From JBBTSB01 sp964355775 (GTDB lineage: Bacteria; Patescibacteriota; Minisyncoccia; 2-02-FULL-40-12; IGHO2-01-FULL-4-A), in the NCBI GenBank assembly GCA_964355775.1, contig CAYHEP010000012.1, forward strand, positions 1 through 25,497: 25,497 nt of DNA, in the 5' to 3' direction. The notes under the pieces are model-generated. The model searched no databases. It was not told where the DNA came from and was given only the letters and a program-made list of their open reading frames with translations. The translations under genes were made by a program, and so were the position numbers. This document shows positions 18,954 through 25,497 of this stretch, piece after piece (the first letter of the stretch is position 1; every line of letters starts with the position of its first letter).

Positions 18954-20912
18954 GACGAGTTTCAGAAATTCCTTTTCCTCAATTATCTTTACTCCCAATT
19001 TCTTTGCTTTTTCGGCTTTGCTGCCGGGCTCGCTACCGACCACGACATAGCTTGTGGTTTTGGAAACGAACGAAGAGGTATCGCCGCCGTGTGAGCGGAC
19101 CAACTGTTCCGCTGACTCACGCGAGATACTTTCGAGCGTCCCGGTAAATACAAACGTTTTATTTTTTAATTTGCTGGATTTTTGGGTACTTTCGGTTTTC
19201 AAAACGCAAACACCGATTTTTTTAAACTTTTCTAATAGCTTTGCGTTATGCCGGAACCACTCGTAGATACTCTTGGCTACTACGCCCCCGATGTCTTTTA
19301 TTTTTTCCAAGTCTTCAAAAGTCGCAGAGGTAATCTTTTCTAGAGTTCCAAACTGTCGCGCCAAATCCACCGCAGTCTCGGTTCCCACATGGGGAATTCC
19401 AAGCGCGTAGATAAAGCGATCAAGTGCTATGGTTTTTTTTGCGCTAATCGCCGTAATAGCATTTTCTGCTGATTTTTCTGCAAAGCGGTCAAGATTTAAA
19501 AAATCTCGCTTCTCAAGTTTAAATAAGTCAGCAGAGTCACGGATAAGTCCGGCGTCCATGAGCGCATCGATTACTTTTGGACCGACACCATCGATATCAA
19601 GAGCGCCTTTTGAAATAAAATGGTACATCGCTTCGCGCTTGATCGCGGGACAAGATTTGTTGACGCATTTGTAGGCAACTTCGGAACCCTGTCGAATGAC
19701 GGGACCTTCACAAGCAGGACATTTGGCAGGAAACTTGAAAACCTTTTCCTTGCCCGTGCGAAGCTCAACGATCGATTTTTTTATATCGGGAATCACATCC
19801 CCTGCTCGACCCACGACCACCGTATCGCCGATTTTTACGTCAAGCCGTTTGATTTCATCTTCATTGTGAAGCGTGGCGCGGGATACGGTCGTGCCGCCAA
19901 TTTCCACCGGCTCCAGCACCGCCACGGGCGTAAGCGTCCCGGTACGTCCCACGCTCACTATAATATCAAGCAACTTGGTCGTAGCTTCGCGTGGAGAAAA
20001 CTTGTACGCTATAGCACCTCGCGGAGTTTTGCCTATCACACCCAGCTTACGGAACATCGCCTCGTCGTTGATCTGCACGACAATACCATCAATTTCATAG
20101 TTCAGCGTTTCGCGATGTTGCTCCCAGTAGTCGCGAAACTCCTGCACTTCTTTGAGATCTTTGCAATATTTATTGTGCGGATTTGTTTTAAATCCCAGCT
20201 CATGTAAAATCGCATGTTCTTTTTCGTGCGTCCCCTGACCTAAATCGGTAATCAGCGAATACGCATACGAGTCCATTTTTCTCGAAGCGGTGATTTTCGG
20301 ATCAAGCTGGCGAATTGACCCGGCAGCCAGATTTCTTGGGTTTGCATAATCCTCTGTTTTTGTGATGCGAGCGAATTCTTTTTTGGTGATAAATACTTCA
20401 CCTCTGACGACTACGTCGTTAATATTTTTATATTTCAATATTGAAATATTTAAAGGCACTGCTTCAACTGTTCTTAGATTTTGCGTCACGTTCTCTCCAA
20501 TCGTGCCATCACCCCTGGTTGCACCGACGGCCAAGTGGCCATCGCGATAGACAAGCTCGATCGCAAGACCGTCGAGCTTGAGCTCCACATAATATCCCGA
20601 GTCTCCAGCCTTGGGATTAATTCGTTTGAGACGAGCGAGCCAATCTTCCATATCATCGTGCGAAAAAGCATCCAAAAGCGAAAGCATACGGCTTGGGTGC
20701 GTGAATTTTTCAAATTGTTCCAGTGGCTTGCCTCCCACCCGCTGTGTCGGAGAATCCGGCGTGACGAGCTCCGGATGTAGGGTTTCGAGGTCAAAAAGCT
20801 CCTTTTTGAGGCTATCCTCCACGGATTCCTCGACCATTGGCTTGTCCAAAACAAGCCGATGGTAACGGTATTTGTTGATGAGATTCTTTAATTTTTCAAT
20901 ACGCTCGCGCAC
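18951..20912 (-). CDS. ligA: NAD-dependent DNA ligase
   Basis: Seals nicks in replication and repair. 653 residues from a GTG start that follows the last pilin gene by 1 nt. Domain Ia (residues 1-60), then the adenylation domain with VELKLDGLAIELVY (catalytic Lys in KLDG) and GDGTIGENVTQNLRT, NPRNLAAGSIRQLD, GIVVQIN and AYKF; OB fold; the zinc finger CPAC...CVNKSC; HhH repeats (GVGPKVIDALMDAG, GIPHVGTETAVDLARQFG); and a C-terminal BRCT domain from about residue 575 (KNKTFVFTGTLESISRE...SYVVVGSEPGSK). All parts are complete. It appears to be read from the pilus operon. Confidence 0.97.
   Translation of the reverse strand: MRERIEKLKNLINKYRYHRLVLDKPMVEESVEDSLKKELFDLETLHPELVTPDSPTQRVGGKPLEQFEKFTHPSRMLSLLDAFSHDDMEDWLARLKRINPKAGDSGYYVELKLDGLAIELVYRDGHLAVGATRGDGTIGENVTQNLRTVEAVPLNISILKYKNINDVVVRGEVFITKKEFARITKTEDYANPRNLAAGSIRQLDPKITASRKMDSYAYSLITDLGQGTHEKEHAILHELGFKTNPHNKYCKDLKEVQEFRDYWEQHRETLNYEIDGIVVQINDEAMFRKLGVIGKTPRGAIAYKFSPREATTKLLDIIVSVGRTGTLTPVAVLEPVEIGGTTVSRATLHNEDEIKRLDVKIGDTVVVGRAGDVIPDIKKSIVELRTGKEKVFKFPAKCPACEGPVIRQGSEVAYKCVNKSCPAIKREAMYHFISKGALDIDGVGPKVIDALMDAGLIRDSADLFKLEKRDFLNLDRFAEKSAENAITAISAKKTIALDRFIYALGIPHVGTETAVDLARQFGTLEKITSATFEDLEKIKDIGGVVAKSIYEWFRHNAKLLEKFKKIGVCVLKTESTQKSSKLKNKTFVFTGTLESISRESAEQLVRSHGGDTSSFVSKTTSYVVVGSEPGSKAEKAKKLGVKIIEEKEFLKLV
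20430..20449. repeat. 20-bp AT-rich palindrome inside ligA
   Basis: ATATTTCAATATTGAAATAT is a perfect palindrome in the part coding for the SILKYKN segment of the adenylation domain. Confidence 0.6.
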
Positions 20913-20913
20913 G

Positions 20914-21261
20914 TTAAAAGCTTAACTCAAAAGCCCGCGTTACGCCACGGTACGTACCGACAGCGTGGACCGGAGAACTTGTACAATCGGTAACCGTATA
21001 GGTACTTCCGTTGTCCATAATTGGTTGTAAAGGCATCGGTGACGTTGATGGATAATTGTTCTTGAACAGACACCATTCCAATCCGGACTCCGCCGCATAG
21101 ATTGCGGTAACGGAATTTTTGGTTTCCGATGCGGATCTGATTTTTGGAATAAAGACCGCAGACAATGTAAACACGATCGAAAGCATGACGCCAACAAGAA
21201 GTACCGTCGTGATGATTGCAATACCGGCTTGTGACTTTTTTACATGTATCTTCTGTGCCAT
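20914..21261 (-). CDS. Minor pilin, PilX-like
   Basis: 115 residues. A short basic leader (MAQKIHVKKSQAG) is followed by a long hydrophobic helix (IAIITTVLLVGVMLSIVFTL) and AIYAAESGLEWC, the 'AAESG' pattern of PilX/GspK-like proteins. The processing site is likely Gly-Ile rather than Gly-Phe, so it is a divergent prepilin. It is the last pilus gene before ligA and is separated from it by one base. Confidence 0.8.
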   Translation of the reverse strand: MAQKIHVKKSQAGIAIITTVLLVGVMLSIVFTLSAVFIPKIRSASETKNSVTAIYAAESGLEWCLFKNNYPSTSPMPLQPIMDNGSTYTVTDCTSSPVHAVGTYRGVTRAFELSF

Positions 21262-21263
21262 GG

Positions 21264-21776
21264 TTAATCTGTTAGTTCGCGCAGAGAAACTGAAGTCTCA
21301 ATATTCATCATCGCCTGCGGATCCGCTCTGGCGCTCTTTACTGTAGCAAGTATGGTGATCCTCGGTTGTAAACCATCCCCAGTTGAGGCGCCGGTAACGC
21401 AAAAGCCAAGACTTGTAAATTGCACCGCGATGGAGTTCATAGCAGGTCCAGACGCACCGTCAACTTCGCGGATCAAATCGGTGCCTGAAAGATAATACCG
21501 GATCGTACCAATATCTTCATTGGTAACCGAGAGTGTTGTTTCTGGTGATGCAGTGGCGCAATCTACATGAGACACCGCCGGATCAATAGTGGCGACACGG
21601 ATTTCTTTTGTCATAGACTCAAGAATAAAGCTTGCGTTTTCTTCCGCTTGCTGGAGATTGAGCGCTCGGCGCTGGAGATCAAGCGAGTACACAAACATCG
21701 AGGTCGTAATGATCATGATAATCGAAAAAATAAAGATTGAAATGAGAACCTCGACTAGTGTAAATCCTTTTTTCAT
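21264..21776 (-). CDS. Minor prepilin, PilW/GspJ-like
   Basis: 170 residues with the class III leader MKKG-FTLVEVLISIFIFSIIMIITT: cleavage after Gly, Glu at +5. The pattern of QQAEENASFILESMTKEIRVA is typical of PilW/GspJ-type pseudopilins that form the pilus tip. One base separates it from pilV-like before it, and two bases from pilX-like after it. Confidence 0.87.
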   Translation of the reverse strand: MKKGFTLVEVLISIFIFSIIMIITTSMFVYSLDLQRRALNLQQAEENASFILESMTKEIRVATIDPAVSHVDCATASPETTLSVTNEDIGTIRYYLSGTDLIREVDGASGPAMNSIAVQFTSLGFCVTGASTGDGLQPRITILATVKSARADPQAMMNIETSVSLRELTD

Positions 21777-21777
21777 A

Positions 21778-22284
21778 TCAATACCAATTAAATAAATGTT
21801 CCTCGGCTGAAACGCTTTTATCTAAGTTGCGTTCTTTCCATGAAACCTGCACAAAAATCTTAATTTCAGTTTCTGAAATCTTAGTGATACCTATCCCACG
21901 GCTGAACATTGTCGGTGTGCCAGTTTCGTAATTATACAAGCCCTTGGCATCAACATAGAGAACATCGTACCCATATCGATGTATACTTGCGTCATTCCAC
22001 TGTGCTCGATATGTACCATCATTAATGCGGGCACTAGCCCCAAACGATCCAAATGGTTTTCCTTGAATCCAGTCACTGTCGCGGATATTGCGCGTGACCT
22101 CCATGCCTTCTTGTACGAGACCGTTGGCAATGAACGTATTCTTGATCATTGTTGCGCTCTGGAGATTGTACGTAATGACCGCAAGCGCCCCCGTGACTGC
22201 GATGCTCAAAATGAAAAGCGCGACAAGCGTCTCGACGAGTGTAAATCCATGGCAATCGTGTTTTTTAGGATTAATTTGTGACAT
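21778..22284 (-). CDS. Minor prepilin, PilV/GspI-like
   Basis: 168 residues. Leader MSQINPKKHDCHG then FTLVETLVALFILSIAVTGALAV, followed by AIIxxQ-type features (NGLVQEGMEVTRNIRDSDW), the common PilV/GspI pattern. It overlaps the preceding prepilin gene by 14 bases, indicating coupled translation. Confidence 0.88.
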   Translation of the reverse strand: MSQINPKKHDCHGFTLVETLVALFILSIAVTGALAVITYNLQSATMIKNTFIANGLVQEGMEVTRNIRDSDWIQGKPFGSFGASARINDGTYRAQWNDASIHRYGYDVLYVDAKGLYNYETGTPTMFSRGIGITKISETEIKIFVQVSWKERNLDKSVSAEEHLFNWY

Positions 22285-22825
22285 CTATTTTGCCTGTAGT
22301 ATACACCGAAACGAATGTTCCCGGCGAGGTTTGCCCCGATGAAATGATTTCTATCGACGATGGCAGTGTGCTAGTCTCCGAAACACCTTCAATATACGTT
22401 TTCCCATACGGAACCGTGATGTACACGTCGTCGAATGAAGATTTGAATCGCATATTTTGATTTCCAAGTACTTGTGTCGACATGACCGTATCAATCGGCA
22501 AATACTTCTTAGCACTACTGCATGAAGTCAACGCCTTTCGCACGAACAACATGTATGATGACGAATCAACCCAACTGATACCGTACCCGCATGCCAAAAC
22601 CCCGTCATACGTAGAACCTGCAAGCGCCATCGATTGCATGCGCCGAATATCGGAAACGATAATCGCGGCGGTTTGACGGCGCGCTGTTGGATTGGTGGCG
22701 GAAGAGCGAAAATTAAAAATCAACAACGTAGAAAGTACGCCGATGATTGCCATTACTACCAAAAGCTCAATGAGGCTAAAACCTCGAGGATTGGATCTTG
22801 AAAAAGAATATATATTCCTGCGCAT
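22271..22825 (-). CDS. Minor prepilin, FimT/GspH-like
   Basis: 184 residues from the ATG giving MRRNIYSFSRSNPRG, then FSLIELLVVMAIIGVLSTLLIFN. The body has DIRRMQSMALAG and a strand-rich end (SSIEIISSGQTSPGTFVSVYTTGKIDV), which fits GspH/FimT. The start lies 70 bases inside the prepilin peptidase gene; a longer open frame upstream of this ATG is only read-through of that gene's other frame. Confidence 0.87.
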   Translation of the reverse strand: MRRNIYSFSRSNPRGFSLIELLVVMAIIGVLSTLLIFNFRSSATNPTARRQTAAIIVSDIRRMQSMALAGSTYDGVLACGYGISWVDSSSYMLFVRKALTSCSSAKKYLPIDTVMSTQVLGNQNMRFKSSFDDVYITVPYGKTYIEGVSETSTLPSSIEIISSGQTSPGTFVSVYTTGKIDVTN

Positions 22826-23466
22826 AGAGAGAGCAACGTTCCAAACGGCAATGCCGTCTTCATCGTCGCCTTCTTTAATGATAGCAAAATTACGCCCAAA
22901 AGTCCTCCTATGATAACGGCACCATAGATAATTGCGAGCGTTCCCGGAAAACCAAACACCAAACCAATTGCTCCAGCAAGTTTTACATCGCCAAATCCGA
23001 TCCATCTGCCACGCGATACGAGCCACAATAAAAAGAAAAATCCACCAGCCACAAGCGCGCTATACACATCAGTACGTGAAACGCCATCAACTATGCCTAC
23101 AATCCCCAAGACTACCAGCAAAGAGTCGGGAATGATCAGATGCTGATAGTCTATGACGGCAATGACTAAAAATACTTCGAGAAAGATAATAGCAACCACC
23201 GAGTGACCTAACACAAAGAACAGACCAGAAACAAGCTCTATAATAGGATACTGTACGGAAATGCGGGCATGGCAGTATCGGCAACGCGCCCGCAACATCA
23301 AGTAGCTGATTACAGGCAACAGATCGTACCATGCAAGCTCATGCCCACAGTGCGGACAACGCGAATGCCCCGCAACGAATTGTTCGCCACGGGGCAACCG
23401 ATACATCAAAACATTCAAGAAGCTACCGACAAGGAGTCCGAGAATAAAGAGAGAAACAATCGTCAC
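22756..23466 (-). CDS. pilD: Prepilin peptidase / N-methyltransferase (PilD)
   Basis: Cuts prepilin leaders after Gly and usually methylates the new N-terminus. 236 residues from GTG. It begins GLLVGSFLNVLMYRLPRGE, then the zinc tetracysteine CPHC...CRYC of the methyltransferase part, then the two catalytic aspartates in AVIDYQHLIIPD and GFGDVKL (GxGD). Seven to eight membrane segments. It sits 6 nt after the major pilin and directly before four prepilins that are its substrates. Confidence 0.96.
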   Translation of the reverse strand: MTIVSLFILGLLVGSFLNVLMYRLPRGEQFVAGHSRCPHCGHELAWYDLLPVISYLMLRARCRYCHARISVQYPIIELVSGLFFVLGHSVVAIIFLEVFLVIAVIDYQHLIIPDSLLVVLGIVGIVDGVSRTDVYSALVAGGFFFLLWLVSRGRWIGFGDVKLAGAIGLVFGFPGTLAIIYGAVIIGGLLGVILLSLKKATMKTALPFGTLLSLCAGIYILFQDPILEVLASLSFW

Positions 23467-23472
23467 GAGAGT

Positions 23473-23979
23473 TTAAAGACTGTTGCCGAGATCGAAAATA
23501 CAATCATCTACTGCTGTCGTGCAAGCTTCCGTACCACCGGGCTTTCCTGTAGGAGTCCATCCAGTCGCCGGAATATCAGCATCGGACTTCAACGAACCAT
23601 TATTCTGTTCAAGTTCGGCAGAAACTTGATATTGGCTAGCAGTAGTACCTCTTCCATAATAATAATTAATTGTTGATGTGGTAGTAGAATTTGGATCAAC
23701 AGGAACCTTTCCACTCGACATAAAGTGCCCAACTCCTGCCGTAGCACCACAATCAATTGCAGTACCGTATACATCTACTGGATAGGATCCGCAATCATTG
23801 TAGAATAGCTCCACTGCCTGCCTGATTTGCGTAACAGCGGTGATGCGCTGGACATCACGGGCTTTTGCGCGAGCCGTATTTAACTGCAAAAGTAGCAGTG
23901 TCGCCAATATTCCGATGATGGCGATGACGACCAACAATTCGACAAGTGTAAAACCTCGAGAGAATATTTTCTTTTTCAT
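23473..23979 (-). CDS. pilA: Major type IV pilin
   Basis: 168 residues from the ATG giving MKKKIFSRG-FTLVELLVVIAIIGILATLLLLQLN; an in-frame ATG six codons earlier (MGLSNG) lies inside the E3 stem and is less likely. Cleavage after Gly9, Glu at +5. The helix is followed by ARDVQRITAVTQIRQAVELFYNDCGSYP and a C-terminal domain with four further cysteines, two of which (CTTAVDDC) form a likely D-loop pair. It has its own promoter about 90 nt upstream and the E3 leader, unlike the tightly packed minor pilins, which fits higher and separately regulated expression. Confidence 0.92.
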   Translation of the reverse strand: MKKKIFSRGFTLVELLVVIAIIGILATLLLLQLNTARAKARDVQRITAVTQIRQAVELFYNDCGSYPVDVYGTAIDCGATAGVGHFMSSGKVPVDPNSTTTSTINYYYGRGTTASQYQVSAELEQNNGSLKSDADIPATGWTPTGKPGGTEACTTAVDDCIFDLGNSL

Positions 23980-24057
23980 CCCGTTAGAGAGTCCCATATA
24001 GAAAAGCGATACATATTCCCAGGTTATACCGTGGCATATGACACTCTCTAACGGGAT
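23978..24057 (-). promoter_or_regulatory. E3: inverted-repeat leader of the pilin gene
   Basis: Minus strand: ATCCCGTTAGAGAGT (24057 to 24043) pairs perfectly with ACTCTCTAACGGGAT (23992 to 23978), ending in the A and T of the pilin ATG. The inner half of the arm differs from E1, E2 and E4, but both sides changed together. The length is 80 nt, as in E2 and E4. The internal CTAACGGG copy is absent; instead a small hairpin with GGT-ATA-ACC occurs. Confidence 0.78.
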
Positions 24058-24070
24058 TCATAGTGATTTC

Positions 24071-24098
24071 ATTATAGCTCATAGCAAGAACAACGCAA
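24071..24098 (-). promoter_or_regulatory. Pilin promoter upstream of E3
   Basis: TATAAT at 24071-24076 with TTGCGT 16 nt before it. Nine nt separate TATAAT from the ATG that opens the E3 element, so the transcript should begin with E3 itself. Confidence 0.75.
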
Positions 24099-24120
24099 TA
24101 TAGTTATACACAGGCAAAAA

Positions 24121-25329
24121 CTAAACGACATTGATCAGGCTGTAAATTGGCAGTAATATCGCCGCCACCAGCGCTCCCACGCCGATGCCCAAAATCAGCA
24201 CCAGCACCGGCTCGACGAGCTGTGAGATATTTTGCACATCGTTTTCAGCCTCGGTACGGTAAAACTTGAGGATATTGGCAAGCATTGTATCCAAGTGCCC
24301 CGTGCGCTCCCCCGTCGCAAGCATGGAACTGACCAGAGTGGGAAACTCTGGATATTCGGCAAGTGTTTTGGAAAGCGTCCCGCCGCTTTGCACATTGGCG
24401 CGAGCTTCAAGTAAAATTCCCTTGTATACTTCATTGCCGACCACTGCCGAAGTGATTTCGATGCTCTCGAGAATCGGCACACCGGAACGTACCAACGTCG
24501 AAAGCGTTTCAGCGATACGCGACAGATAGAGATCACGGACGATCCGTCCAAAACGCGGTATAGAAAGCTTGAAACGATCCCACATCAGACGACCTTGAGC
24601 TGTCCGTACATATTGATAGATGCCAATGATCAGCACGATGCCGACAATGAGAATAAGCACGATATAGTGGCTAAAAAAATTGCTGACAAAAATCAACATA
24701 CGCGTCGGCAAGGGCAACTCTGTCACTCCCGAGTCTTTGATAATAGTCAGAAGTTGCGGAATCACCGTCGTCATCATGATGATGGCCACGATCACGAGTG
24801 AGGAAAGGACAAAAATCGGGTAAAACAACGCTCCGCGGATTTTGGAATTCAAACTCGCGGTGCGCTCAAGGTAGTCAGCGAGATATAAAAATGTTTCCTG
24901 CAGTTTTCCGGAAACCTCGCCGACTCGCACCATGCTGGTATAAAACTGGTTGAATACCTTACTATGTTCGCTCATGGCAATGGAGAGTGACGCTCCGCCT
25001 TCCACGGATGCAACCATTGCTGATACAACATTGCGAAACGACTCGCGCTCAGACTGTTTTCCCAAGATAGTCAATCCTTCAATCAATGGCACGTCGGCGT
25101 CAATGAGCGTCGCCAATTGGCGCGTAAATACGATGAGGTCCTTGCGGGAAGGCTTGTTGAAAAACGAAAGCAGGTCGGATTTCAAGAAACCCTTGTCCTC
25201 GGGAGCCAGTGAAATCACGTAGAGGTTTTTTTGCTGGAGTAGAACAATCGCCTGATCCTCGGACGGAGCATCAATCTTCCCTTCCGCAAATCCCCCGGTC
25301 TTTGTTTTTGCCTGATAAAGAAAATTCAT
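24121..25329 (-). CDS. pilC: Type IV pilus inner-membrane platform protein PilC (GspF family)
   Basis: 402 residues. A short N-terminal region (YQAKTKTGGFAEGKIDAPS) precedes two repeats of the T2SF domain: FTRQLATLIDADVPLIEGLTIL...FYTSMVRVGEVSGKLQETFLYLADYLER and LSRIAETLSTLVRSGVPILESIEI...LVSSMLATGERTGHLDTMLANILKFY. Three membrane helices lie where expected. It anchors the extension and retraction ATPases. The ATG is the end of the E4 stem and lacks a Shine-Dalgarno site. E3 and the pilin gene follow. Confidence 0.96.
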   Translation of the reverse strand: MNFLYQAKTKTGGFAEGKIDAPSEDQAIVLLQQKNLYVISLAPEDKGFLKSDLLSFFNKPSRKDLIVFTRQLATLIDADVPLIEGLTILGKQSERESFRNVVSAMVASVEGGASLSIAMSEHSKVFNQFYTSMVRVGEVSGKLQETFLYLADYLERTASLNSKIRGALFYPIFVLSSLVIVAIIMMTTVIPQLLTIIKDSGVTELPLPTRMLIFVSNFFSHYIVLILIVGIVLIIGIYQYVRTAQGRLMWDRFKLSIPRFGRIVRDLYLSRIAETLSTLVRSGVPILESIEITSAVVGNEVYKGILLEARANVQSGGTLSKTLAEYPEFPTLVSSMLATGERTGHLDTMLANILKFYRTEAENDVQNISQLVEPVLVLILGIGVGALVAAILLPIYSLINVV

Positions 25330-25407
25330 CCCGTTAGAAGCTGCAATGTTATTGTGATATTCAACATAGTGTGGTTAATCGCCCGTTAGGGCAGCTTCTA
25401 ACGGGAT
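25328..25407 (-). promoter_or_regulatory. E4: inverted-repeat leader of pilC
   Basis: Minus strand: ATCCCGTTAGAAGCTGC (25407 to 25391) pairs perfectly over 17 bp with 25344 to 25328, ending in the A and T of the pilC ATG. An internal CTAACGGG (25389 to 25382) can pair with the first arm instead. 80 nt long. No good promoter is visible in the pilT end, so the element may act within a longer mRNA. Confidence 0.77.
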
Positions 25408-25412
25408 TCATC

Positions 25413-25497
25413 TCATTTCAATAGCGTCTGCAGTTCGTTGACGTTTGGCGAGTAGAACTGCGCTTGCTCCAATGAGATAGACTGATTGCGGACCAAG
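25413..25497 (-). CDS. pilT: C-terminal end of a pilus ATPase, probably PilT
   Basis: Only the last 28 codons are in the window: LVRNQSISLEQAQFYSPN then VNELQTLLK and TGA. The pattern 'L...k.Is.e.A...s.n..eL..ll' is the usual tail of PilT retraction ATPases, and position before pilC supports this. PilB cannot be fully excluded. Confidence 0.65.
   Translation of the reverse strand, partial: LVRNQSISLEQAQFYSPNVNELQTLLK

Noticed and set aside
19620..20207. A 195-codon open frame antisense to ligA
   Set aside because: The sense strand is an intact ligase; the antisense product shows no recognisable feature.
22826..23026. Upstream extension of the FimT-like prepilin
   Set aside because: The prepilin leader begins at MRRN; the extension overlaps pilD and has no prepilin feature.

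Overview
The window looks like a chromosomal segment of a Patescibacteria (CPR) bacterium, most likely a Parcubacteria-type lineage. The basis is gene content and style: very tight packing, an S12 with an extra loop, a short ComEC without its outer domains, a wHTH/Cas2-like regulator, a type IV pilus cluster beside ligA, and small conserved proteins of the kind seen in these genomes. TGA is used as an ordinary stop in several genes, which argues against the recoded Gracilibacteria/Absconditabacteria. I cannot name a genus.

Layout. 1-1807 (+): the end of a tRNA-dihydrouridine synthase, then a DUF192-C39 peptidase fusion. 1804-4579 (-): dnaG followed by the primary sigma factor gene, with a long coding overlap. 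4632-5737: small genes of unknown function with strong Shine-Dalgarno sites, including a tandem paralogous pair. 5738-6050: a repeat-rich, gene-free stretch with a scaffold gap. 6051-9843 (-): M50 protease, rpsL, rpsG, fusA (str operon); the gap in fusA is an assembly artefact. 9848-10699 (+): divergent promoter, structured leader, bL28, a hypothetical gene and tRNA-Pro(GGG). 10752-14767: murB, small genes, ndk, comEC and a membrane-anchored HEPN-like protein. 14836-16487 (-): gatA and gatC. 16528-18867: three copies of a promoter/small-ORF/terminator cassette, interleaved with a Cas2-like regulator and a REP-associated transposase bracketed by identical hairpins. 18951-25497 (-): a type IV pilus operon (pilT, pilC, pilin, prepilin peptidase, four minor pilins) running into ligA.

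The most interesting signal is a family of four long-range inverted repeats (E1-E4), each placed so that its downstream arm runs into the ATG of a gene (bL28, the HEPN-like gene, the major pilin, pilC). Three have exactly the same arm-to-arm length (80 nt) although one has a largely different loop, and the arms change in a compensated way. Three carry an extra internal copy of the arm, which would allow two mutually exclusive foldings. They look like structured 5' leaders controlling translation, or mobile palindromes that have become such leaders.

Two further patterns stand out. Many genes have a -10 box only 9-10 nt before an ATG and no Shine-Dalgarno site, pointing to leaderless mRNAs, while the small accessory genes have strong GGAGG sites. 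The cassette family encodes a small protein with an HxxxC...CxxxC pattern, and its promoter contains a (CT)n tract whose length changes the -35/-10 spacing from 17 to 19.
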